Origin: an uncultured Dyadobacter sp.
Lineage (GTDB): Bacteria > Bacteroidota > Bacteroidia > Cytophagales > Spirosomataceae
NCBI RefSeq assembly: GCF_946482605.1
Contig: NZ_CAMLSE010000009.1
Coordinates: forward strand, 124,001 to 188,000
Reading direction: 5' to 3'
DNA: 64,000 bases
Shown here: in pieces, positions 54,350-61,694 of the stretch
How the letters are laid out: every line of letters begins with the position of its first letter
Numbering within the stretch: position 1 is the stretch's first letter
The notes under the pieces: model-generated
Told to the model about the DNA's origin: nothing
The model's input: only the letters and a program-made list of their open reading frames with translations
Database searches by the model: none
Made by a program: the position numbers and the translations under genes

Positions 54350-55237
54350 CTATTGTGTTCCTGATCCACCGCAGTTTGGACAAGTCACATATCCCCCTCC
54401 GTCGCATCCTGAACAACTGTATTGGTACATCCGGCCTTTACCAAAGCACCCCTGACATTTTCGGGCTTCTCCGTTTCCGGTTTCAGATGAACCGCCATTA
54501 TCTGAGAAAAATAAATCGGTAACGCCAGCCCAAAATAGTTCACTTGACTTCTTGTCCGCATCAAACATTGCTTCCCTTCGTTTCTTCGCTTCGGCGGCAA
54601 TTTCTTTCACCTGAAGCTGTCTTACTTCCAAAGGAATCTCGGTAATGTCAACGAGTCGCCTTTTCACTGCACGTCGATTTTCTAATGTCCCGTTAGGGTA
54701 TTTGGTTAGATAGTTGTTGCAGTATTCGATCATTGTATCGAACGTTAAATCTTCTGACAATTTTGAATCGAGTGCCATTTTATAGTAGACCGACTCAAGA
54801 TCCTCTTCATAGGCGACATGTAGCATGGCAACAATTGCCTTAGGGCTAATGTCGTTTGCCGTGAATCGTGTCCAAAAATTCTTGTAGTCATCTGCGCTAG
54901 TTGGATTAAGCGGTCTCCCTCCAATGTATATGCCAGCTTTTGATTCGCCCACGTTCGGCGTTTTCACGTAAGACCCCTGTTCTACGAGGTAAAACTTCTT
55001 TCTGTATTCCTTTTTAAGGGTTTTGGGATATTTTTTCCACCATTCCTGAAAATCTTGGTAAAACACAGCGCCATGTCCCTGGCCAGGGTTACCCCATCTT
55101 GGGTATATTTGGAATCCACCATAAGGACTGGGCTTAAAACCCACCCCATTATAGTAATCCATGTTAATAGGTATTTGCGAAAAAACTTTTCCGACAAAAG
55201 CTAGAAGAAATGCCAAACAACAGAGGGTGTTTTTCAT
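54350..55237 (-). CDS. secreted protein with C-terminal DnaJ-like zinc-ribbon repeats
   Basis: A 295-aa protein with a signal peptide (MKNTLCCLAFLLAFVGKVFS). A central helical region (FWTRFTANDISPKAIVAMLH) and basic stretches precede a C-terminal cysteine cluster at about 258-293 with CxxCxGxG-type repeats: CQGCFGKG, CSGCDGGG and CPNCGGSG. Such repeats bind zinc in DnaJ; here they sit on an exported protein with no J domain. Function is unknown. It heads the minus-strand secreted cluster. Confidence 0.75.
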   Translation of the reverse strand: MKNTLCCLAFLLAFVGKVFSQIPINMDYYNGVGFKPSPYGGFQIYPRWGNPGQGHGAVFYQDFQEWWKKYPKTLKKEYRKKFYLVEQGSYVKTPNVGESKAGIYIGGRPLNPTSADDYKNFWTRFTANDISPKAIVAMLHVAYEEDLESVYYKMALDSKLSEDLTFDTMIEYCNNYLTKYPNGTLENRRAVKRRLVDITEIPLEVRQLQVKEIAAEAKKRREAMFDADKKSSELFWAGVTDLFFSDNGGSSETGNGEARKCQGCFGKGRMYQYSCSGCDGGGYVTCPNCGGSGTQ

Positions 55238-55731
55238 ACTTTATGATAGTTACGTGTAGTTTTCACTAATGGTAATGCGAAATTATTGATACAATGTCCC
55301 ACCAGCTATGTGGTCGATAAAGGAGCCTGTGTTTAATTCGATCAACGGGATCAAATAGTTTCCATCCAATTCATCGCCGACAAACACAATAGGCAGTAAA
55401 GAGATGTTGGTTTTCTCATATAGTTAAATTCATTATATCCGGTAGTTAAGGAGGTGTTTCCGAAGGCCAAAATCGCAACCTCTATCCACAAATTGATGTA
55501 TTTGAGTGGTATGTGAGATGGCAATTTTTCCAATCAGCCTGTATGGTTTCCGAACATCCGGATCTTTTTTCCGAAACATCTCCTGAACCGATGTACCAAT
55601 GCAGTTCTCACTTCCGCCTCCTTTATGAGATTGGCGGATATCGGCTGCATTCGGCCTCAGTAATGAAAAAAATGTCGTATTGTTGTGGTTCAACGCCTTC
55701 TCTATTCAGGGTATCATATCGTTCAGCGCAT
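55238..55731. other. gene-poor interval between the secreted cluster and the histidine kinase
   Basis: No full gene was found. On the minus strand at about 55285-55425 a frame without a start reads YEKTNISLLPIVFVGDELDG then NYLIPLIELNTGSFIDHI before a stop, which looks protein-like and may be a decayed gene end. The plus strand carries the leader of the histidine kinase at 55732. Confidence 0.4.
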
Positions 55732-57480
55732 ATGCGGGTAATTCCCTCGTCGATAGCTATTTATTTTCTATGGATTATTGTTGCTCACCGGGCAACAGCC
55801 CAGAAAATTCAGTTTTCACCGCTCCAACAGCATAAGCTGCTTTGGGCTGATACGGTTTACAGGGAAGCAACCCAAAAGAAGGACCCATTGCTGTTAGCAG
55901 AGGCTTATTATCTGTACGGGAAAACCTACGAAGGTGCAGGAGACTTACTGACTTCACAACGATGGCTCCTAAAATCACTGGCGATCTTGGAGCCCCGCGG
56001 GGATTCTTTTCACTTGTGCCGATTATATTGCCGGTTGGCCCTGAACGAAATGCAGCTGTGGCATTATGCCCAAACCCGACACTATCTCTTCCGGGCGCAG
56101 GGGGTGGCGTACAGGACTAAAGATGAAAAAGCCTTAAATCTGGTCATAGGAAACATGATTGGCTTTTATGAAAGGGACTGGTCACAGGGAGGAAAAAAAA
56201 CAGGCGTGCCGGTACCAAACCGCGATAGCGCTGCGCATTACCTGGCCCTTACAAACGCCCATTTTCATACCCTGAGTGCAAAGGATTCTGTCGCCAAATT
56301 AGATTACTATCTGCTGGTGGGCCGGAAGACCTGGACCCAAAAAAAGGACACCAATAGCGTTGCTTATTTTGAGAAGGCCTTAAAACTGGCTATTCAACAA
56401 AATGAGCCCACCTGGCAGTTTCGTATTATGAATGAAATGGCAAACCTCTATATAGACATGAACAGGCCCGAAAAAGCCTGGAAAGTATTGCAGGAAGCTG
56501 AAAGATTTCTTGATAAAAGTGCATTCAAACACGGGATTAATGACCGGCATAATCTTGAACTCGCCTATAAAGCCTACTTTGTGTCGATTGGAGATTGGCA
56601 TAACGCCTATAAGCATGCCGAAAAACTCTATGATTTCGAACGTGTCAGTTTTGTGTCGGACAGGGATGGGGCTGTCACCCGACTTAGCCTGGAATACGAA
56701 ACTGAAAAGAAAGAAGCGCTGCTCAAAGCTCAGCAACAGGAATTGAGTCTGCGTGCCGAGAATTTGCGCGTGAACCGGTGGTTTGTTTGGGTTCTGTCGT
56801 GCTCCCTGCTTCTGGTTACGGCTACCAGCATCGTTTTTTACCGGTTGTACCGCAAAAATCAACGGATCAGCCAACACAACGCAGAGCTGGTCAGGGAACA
56901 GAACCACCGGGTCAAGAACAACTTACAGGTGGTATCCAGCTTGCTGAGTCTTCAATCCGGTCGTTTAGTGGACGCTTCGGCCCGTTCTGCCATGGAGGAA
57001 AGCCAGTTAAGGGTAGAGACCATGGCTATTCTGCAAAGACATCTCTATGACGGGGAAGGGCTCATGATGGTGAACCTCGGCGATTTTGTGACCCAGGTGG
57101 TAGACTCGGTAACCCAGACGTACGGGTTTGACGATGTACAGTTGTCTTTTTCGATTCAATCTCTTGAGTTACCTGTTGGCAAAGCCCTGCCGATTGGACT
57201 GATTATAAATGAACTCACCACCAACGCGTGCAAATATGCCTTCCCCGCATGTACGTCCCCCCGGCTGGAAATCAATTTTTCCAAGAGCAGGAATCTGGCG
57301 ATGTTGGAAGTTAATGATAATGGTCCCGGAATGAATCCCTTACCTTACACGAGGGAAAAGACACTGAGCGGCGGTTTTGGTATGCGCTTGATCCGAATCC
57401 AGGTAGAGCAATTATATGGAACCTTCAAATTCTTCAACAACAACGGAACATCTTTTCAAATGCAGTTCAAAATCGCGTGA
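55732..57480 (+). CDS. TPR-containing HisKA_2-type sensor histidine kinase
   Basis: A 582-aa kinase. A signal peptide (MRVIPSSIAIYFLWIIVAHR, TAQ) leads to an about 300-residue periplasmic region of TPR-like helices, one transmembrane helix (about 350-372) and a HisKA_2 domain with His392 (EQNHRVKNNLQVVSSLLSLQ), followed by an HATPase (GLIINELTTNACKYAFPA, DNGPGMN, GGFGMRLIRIQVEQL). The start at 55732 gives the signal peptide; longer frames are not convincing. Eleven nucleotides separate it from its LytTR-type partner. Confidence 0.9.
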   Translation: MRVIPSSIAIYFLWIIVAHRATAQKIQFSPLQQHKLLWADTVYREATQKKDPLLLAEAYYLYGKTYEGAGDLLTSQRWLLKSLAILEPRGDSFHLCRLYCRLALNEMQLWHYAQTRHYLFRAQGVAYRTKDEKALNLVIGNMIGFYERDWSQGGKKTGVPVPNRDSAAHYLALTNAHFHTLSAKDSVAKLDYYLLVGRKTWTQKKDTNSVAYFEKALKLAIQQNEPTWQFRIMNEMANLYIDMNRPEKAWKVLQEAERFLDKSAFKHGINDRHNLELAYKAYFVSIGDWHNAYKHAEKLYDFERVSFVSDRDGAVTRLSLEYETEKKEALLKAQQQELSLRAENLRVNRWFVWVLSCSLLLVTATSIVFYRLYRKNQRISQHNAELVREQNHRVKNNLQVVSSLLSLQSGRLVDASARSAMEESQLRVETMAILQRHLYDGEGLMMVNLGDFVTQVVDSVTQTYGFDDVQLSFSIQSLELPVGKALPIGLIINELTTNACKYAFPACTSPRLEINFSKSRNLAMLEVNDNGPGMNPLPYTREKTLSGGFGMRLIRIQVEQLYGTFKFFNNNGTSFQMQFKIA

Positions 57481-57490
57481 TCCCTTTTCG

Positions 57491-58225
57491 ATGATGGAGC
57501 AACCTATAAAAGTATTGATTGTGGAAGACGACCTGGTTATTGCCAACGATCTTCAGGATAAACTGGAAGCCGCAGGCCACGAAGTCGTGGCCATTTCCAG
57601 AACCCTCCCGCAGGCCCTGGAAGCCGTGAGGGATGTTGTTCCCGACGTGGCAATACTCGACATCCGTTTGGAGAACTCCTCCTATGATGGTATTTCAATT
57701 GCAACAGAATTATTGAAATACCACTCATTTCCCATCATCTACCTGACAGGCCATTCCGAGCCTGACACGATCCGTCGCGCTAAAGAGACAAAACCATCCG
57801 CCTATCTGCTGAAACCTTACAAGGCCCGCGAGTTGGTTCTTCAGGTGGAACTGGCTTACGCGAATCGCAGGCAAACCGAGCTTGGCTCCGGCACTGACTC
57901 ACTGTACCTTCCAAGCAATAAAGGATACGAGCTGCTGCTGAGTCAGGAAGTCGTTTTCATGCAGGCCGAAGGAGCATATGTACGCGTGTTTCTACTGCAT
58001 GAAAAACTCCCGAGAGTTTACTCTATGCCGCTGGGGCGACTGGTTGAGCATTTCCGGCACGACAATTTTTTCAGAATCTCCCGCTCAGCCCTGATCAATC
58101 TAAATTATCTGGAGCGGTTGGAAGTCGGTCAGATCTGGATGAAAGGAATACTCCACCCTATTCCAATCCCGGACACCAATCGGTCGGAATTGGCAAAGAG
58201 GATCAAAATTGTCAAAACAAGCTAG
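57491..58225 (+). CDS. LytTR family response regulator
   Basis: A 244-aa response regulator with a receiver domain (VLIVEDDLVIANDLQDKLEA, phospho-acceptor Asp57 in VAILDIRLE, LLKPYKARELV) and a C-terminal LytTR domain (SNKGYELLLSQEVVFMQAEG, FFRISRSALINLNYLERLEV). The start MMEQPIK at 57491 is chosen because it lies just after the kinase stop. It is the output partner of the TPR kinase. Confidence 0.92.
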   Translation: MMEQPIKVLIVEDDLVIANDLQDKLEAAGHEVVAISRTLPQALEAVRDVVPDVAILDIRLENSSYDGISIATELLKYHSFPIIYLTGHSEPDTIRRAKETKPSAYLLKPYKARELVLQVELAYANRRQTELGSGTDSLYLPSNKGYELLLSQEVVFMQAEGAYVRVFLLHEKLPRVYSMPLGRLVEHFRHDNFFRISRSALINLNYLERLEVGQIWMKGILHPIPIPDTNRSELAKRIKIVKTS

Positions 58226-58587
58226 CGTCATACATAACAAAATCAAGGATTGGCCCGGGACTTGAAATCCGGGCTGTTCTACCCAGCCTAAAATCTACTT
58301 CTCCGAAGATCGTTCCATTCACCTGAATGAAGAACAACATCCCAGCCGGAAACCTCGATCGTATAATCATTCTGCGGAATCCCGCCAGAATTCTTCCCGA
58401 TGAGCGAGAGCGCCTTCATATTTGCACCTGGCTTCTGAATCAGAATCAGGAAAAATGGTAGGAAAATCAGGAATTCATATACCGTTCGCTCAAAACGTAA
58501 AGCAGATCTTTGTTAGTTACCTACCCTGACATCCTTTCATCTTCATAAGAACTATGCATTGACATTGTAATCGAAACTACAAACACC
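58226..58587. other. gene-free interval upstream of the molybdopterin hydroxylase
   Basis: A GCCCGG/CCGGGC stem (58253-58274) after the LytTR gene may be a weak terminator. On the minus strand a 43-codon frame (58288-58419, MKALSLIGKNSGGIPQNDYT) reads protein-like, but no family is known and it is not annotated as a gene. Confidence 0.4.
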
Positions 58588-59043
58588 ATGGCTACATACA
58601 ATCTGAAAATTAATGGTAAGGTCCGGCAAGTGAATGCCGATCCGGCGACGCCACTGCTTTGGGTATTGCGCGATCATCTGGACCTGACCGGCACCAAATA
58701 CGGTTGCGGTATCGCTCAATGCGGTGCCTGTACGGTCCATTTGGAAGGTAATGCAGTTCGATCTTGTCAGCTACCGGTATCGGTCGTAGGCAAGCAGGCG
58801 GTCACTACCATCGAGGGATTGTCCGAAAAAGGCGACCATCCTGTCCAAAAGGCGTGGCTGGAACACGATGTGGCTCAATGCGGCTATTGTCAGGCAGGAC
58901 AGATCATGACCGCCGCTTCGCTGCTGAAAAGCAATCCCAAGCCGACTGATGAGGAAATCGAGGCTCAGATGAGCGGGAATATCTGTCGGTGCGGCACTTA
59001 TCTGCGCATCAAAGAGGCCGTCAGGTCCGCATCGAAGAAATAA
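58588..59043 (+). CDS. iorA: (2Fe-2S)-binding small subunit of a molybdopterin hydroxylase (IorA type)
   Basis: A 151-aa protein with two [2Fe-2S] clusters: the plant-ferredoxin-like set C40, C45, C48, C60 ([17 protein letters not shown]) and the C-terminal helical set C98, C101, C133, C135 ([22 protein letters not shown]). It passes electrons from the molybdenum site of the large subunit. It has no export signal and probably travels with the Tat-exported large subunit. The next gene starts 30 nt downstream. Confidence 0.92.
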   Translation: MATYNLKINGKVRQVNADPATPLLWVLRDHLDLTGTKYGCGIAQCGACTVHLEGNAVRSCQLPVSVVGKQAVTTIEGLSEKGDHPVQKAWLEHDVAQCGYCQAGQIMTAASLLKSNPKPTDEEIEAQMSGNICRCGTYLRIKEAVRSASKK

Positions 59044-59073
59044 TGAATCCTTAAACCGAAAAACGAATTCTAC

Positions 59074-61341
59074 ATGAACAACGATAAAACTGCTTTGAAC
59101 AGGCGTTCATTCCTTAAAGCTTCGTTGCTGTCCGGCGGAGGGATGCTGTTAACCGTCAGCTGGTTATCCAGCTTCAAATCTGCCGGTGAGGCGGAGGCGC
59201 TGAACCTGCCCGATCAATGGGCCCGGCTGAACGGGTACATTCACATCACGCCGGATAATAAGGTCAAACTCATTTGTCCTAATCCTGAATTTGGTCAAAA
59301 TGTAATGACCTCCCTGCCTATGATTGTGGCCGAGGAGCTGGATGTGGACTGGAAAAACGTCACCGTCGAAATGGGCCCGCACGACAATGCCAAACTGGGC
59401 GCGCAGTTCTCGGGCGGAAGTAATTCGGTAAGAATGTACTGGAAGCCGCTTCGGGAAGCCGGGGCAGCGGCCCGGCAAATGCTCCGGGAGGCAGCGGCAC
59501 AGACATGGCATGTACCGGCCGGTGAAGTAACCGCCAAGGCCGGCTTGTTGTCGCACCCGAGCGGAAAAAGAGCAAAGTATGGCGAAATGGCCAGTAAAGC
59601 GGCAACACTGCCCGTACCCAAGGAATTGAAGCTCAAAACGCCAGAAGACTTTACCATTGTCAGAAAACCCAAACGAAATGTGGAGGGGCAAAAGATCGTC
59701 ACGGGCAAGCCACTTTTTGGGTTGGACTATAAGGCGGACGACATGCTCATCGCCATGATCCAGCACCCGCCTGCGTTTGGAATGAAACTCAAATCGTTTG
59801 ACGCGGCGGAAGCGCTCAAAATGCCTGGTATCAAGGATGTATTTGAGCTGAAATTGTACGAGGATGGTTTTGAGCAGGCCGGTTTTGATACCCGTACCTT
59901 TAATAACCTGCTGGTCATCGTGGGCAGCACTACCTGGGAAGTCATGAATGCCCGCAAAAAGCTCATCGCTAACTGGGAAGCAGCTGGTGAGGTCAAAGAC
60001 ACGATGGCGGGACGGAATGGAAAACGGGAGGTGGTCGTTCCCGGGGCGCTTGAGAGCACGAATACACAAATGCAGCAAATGCAGGAATATGCTAATAAGC
60101 CTGCCCAGCAGCTGAGAAGAGACGGTGATCCCGAAACAGCGTTTAAGAATGCGGCACAGGTGATCGAGCGTACCTATAATGCGCCGTTTCTGGCACATAA
60201 CTGCATGGAGCCCATGAATTTCTTTGCCCATGTAACAGATGAAAAAGCGTTGTTCGCTGGTCCCTTGCAGTCTCCCGGCTGGATAGAACCTACCCTCTCG
60301 AAGCTGCTGAATCTTCCTGCCGACAAAATTGAGATACAGATGACACGCATGGGCGGAGGCTTCGGGCGCCGTGCTTACGGGCATTACATCTCGGAAGCCG
60401 CGTTGATTTCCAGGAAAGTGAAGGCACCGGTGAAACTAATATACACCCGTGAGGATGACATGACTTACGGTATTTATCGCCCCATGTACACTGCAACGTA
60501 CCGCGCGGCGTTGGATGCGGACAAAAAGCTGATTGCCTTCCATGTAACGGGAGGCGGAATACCCGAACATCCGGTGCATGCCAACCGTTTCCCGGCCGGG
60601 GCCATTGACAATTACCTGGCCGAAGGCTGGCAAATCCCGTCCAACATCACCATCGGTGCGTTCAGGGCACCGCGTTCCAACTTCAATGCGGCAGCCGAAC
60701 AATCGTTTCTCGATGAAGTGGCCGAAGCTATGGGGAAAGACCCGATCGAATTCAGGTTGGAACTTTTAAAAAGGGCGAAGGATAATCCGGTCGGTAAAAA
60801 CAACGAGTACGATCCCGCCAGGTATGCGGGCGTGTTGGAACTGGTGCGCGAGAAATCGAACTGGAATAAACCGGGGCAGGAAAGCCCTGGTAACCAGAAA
60901 TACCACCGCGGTGTGGCTGCTTATTTCTGCCACGCCTCCTATGCTGCCCATGTCGTCGACATCGTCACCCGCGACGGGCAACCTTATGTAGAGCGGGTAT
61001 TCAGCGCAATGGACTGTGGCATTGTCATCAACCCGGATGCCGCAACCAACATGGTCCAGGGAGCGGTGGTGGATGGGATAGGTAATGCGTTTTACGGCGC
61101 TCTTACACATAAGGACGGCGTTGCTCAGCAAACCAATTTCAACAATTACCGCCTTATTCGCCACCAGGAAGCTCCGAAGAAGATCGAGGTGCATTTCGTG
61201 CAAAACGACATTGATCCCACTGGCCTGGGAGAACCTCCGTTTCCACCGGTATTCGGCGCGGTGGCCAACGCACTGTACAAGTATAAGGGTAAGCGGTTTT
61301 ATAATCAGCCTTTCCAGCCGGAAATAGATAAAGCGGTATGA
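59074..61341 (+). CDS. iorB: molybdopterin-dependent hydroxylase large subunit (isoquinoline 1-oxidoreductase beta-like)
   Basis: A 755-aa subunit with a Tat leader (NRRSFLKASLLSGGGMLLTV). The molybdopterin-binding core reads GGGFGRRAYGHYISEAALIS and GAFRAPRSNFNAAAEQSFLD, and the active-site Glu region is GLGEPPFPPVFGAVANALY near the C-terminus. Members hydroxylate N-heterocycles or oxidise aldehydes. Only the two core subunits are present; no cytochrome c, FAD subunit or XdhC-like maturase lies in the window. A strong terminator follows. Confidence 0.92.
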   Translation: MNNDKTALNRRSFLKASLLSGGGMLLTVSWLSSFKSAGEAEALNLPDQWARLNGYIHITPDNKVKLICPNPEFGQNVMTSLPMIVAEELDVDWKNVTVEMGPHDNAKLGAQFSGGSNSVRMYWKPLREAGAAARQMLREAAAQTWHVPAGEVTAKAGLLSHPSGKRAKYGEMASKAATLPVPKELKLKTPEDFTIVRKPKRNVEGQKIVTGKPLFGLDYKADDMLIAMIQHPPAFGMKLKSFDAAEALKMPGIKDVFELKLYEDGFEQAGFDTRTFNNLLVIVGSTTWEVMNARKKLIANWEAAGEVKDTMAGRNGKREVVVPGALESTNTQMQQMQEYANKPAQQLRRDGDPETAFKNAAQVIERTYNAPFLAHNCMEPMNFFAHVTDEKALFAGPLQSPGWIEPTLSKLLNLPADKIEIQMTRMGGGFGRRAYGHYISEAALISRKVKAPVKLIYTREDDMTYGIYRPMYTATYRAALDADKKLIAFHVTGGGIPEHPVHANRFPAGAIDNYLAEGWQIPSNITIGAFRAPRSNFNAAAEQSFLDEVAEAMGKDPIEFRLELLKRAKDNPVGKNNEYDPARYAGVLELVREKSNWNKPGQESPGNQKYHRGVAAYFCHASYAAHVVDIVTRDGQPYVERVFSAMDCGIVINPDAATNMVQGAVVDGIGNAFYGALTHKDGVAQQTNFNNYRLIRHQEAPKKIEVHFVQNDIDPTGLGEPPFPPVFGAVANALYKYKGKRFYNQPFQPEIDKAV

Positions 61342-61358
61342 TCCCGCCGAGGTTACCC

Positions 61359-61384
61359 AAAGCGCCTTTTCAGGCGCTTTTTTT
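61359..61384 (+). terminator. intrinsic terminator of the hydroxylase operon
   Basis: AAAGCGCC and GGCGCTTT pair over 8 bp with loop TTTTCA and are followed by more T. It lies 17 nt after the iorB stop. Confidence 0.85.
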
Positions 61385-61447
61385 CTTAAAAAAGGCATTT
61401 TCACTGTTTGGAAAAATAAGCCTTTCATGCTGATTCCGCCCAGAACA

Positions 61448-61496
61448 AAGCACTTGGTACCCTGTTTCATCCGCCAAATCAGGTTACCAAGTGCTT
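61448..61496. repeat. 12-bp inverted repeat (hairpin)
   Basis: AAGCACTTGGTA (61448-61459) pairs with TACCAAGTGCTT (61485-61496), with extra CCTG/CAGG pairing inside. It may be a second terminator or a structured leader. Confidence 0.55.
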
Positions 61497-61694
61497 ATGT
61501 TTGACAAAGGCGATTTCGGTCGCTTGCGGTGAACTTGAAGTGTCAATACTTTTTGCCTTAAAAACTTGTTAATTTACACTACGAAAACCCTGCTTCGAAG
61601 CAACTGAGAATACCTGGAACTGCCTCCAACCCCTTTTTTGAATGCTCAGCTTTTTCAATTGCAGACTTCCCTCAAATCTTTTTCGCCTGTATCG

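Larger units (their letters stand above)
61342..61694. other. intergenic region with terminator and second hairpin
   Basis: No gene was seen. Besides the terminator at 61359-61384 it holds a second long inverted repeat at 61448-61496 and the leader of the hybrid kinase. Confidence 0.5.

Noticed and set aside
58288..58419. 43-codon minus-strand ORF starting MKALSLIGKNSGGIPQNDYT
   Set aside because: It reads protein-like, but there is no family, no promoter, and the length is within chance; only noted with the interval.
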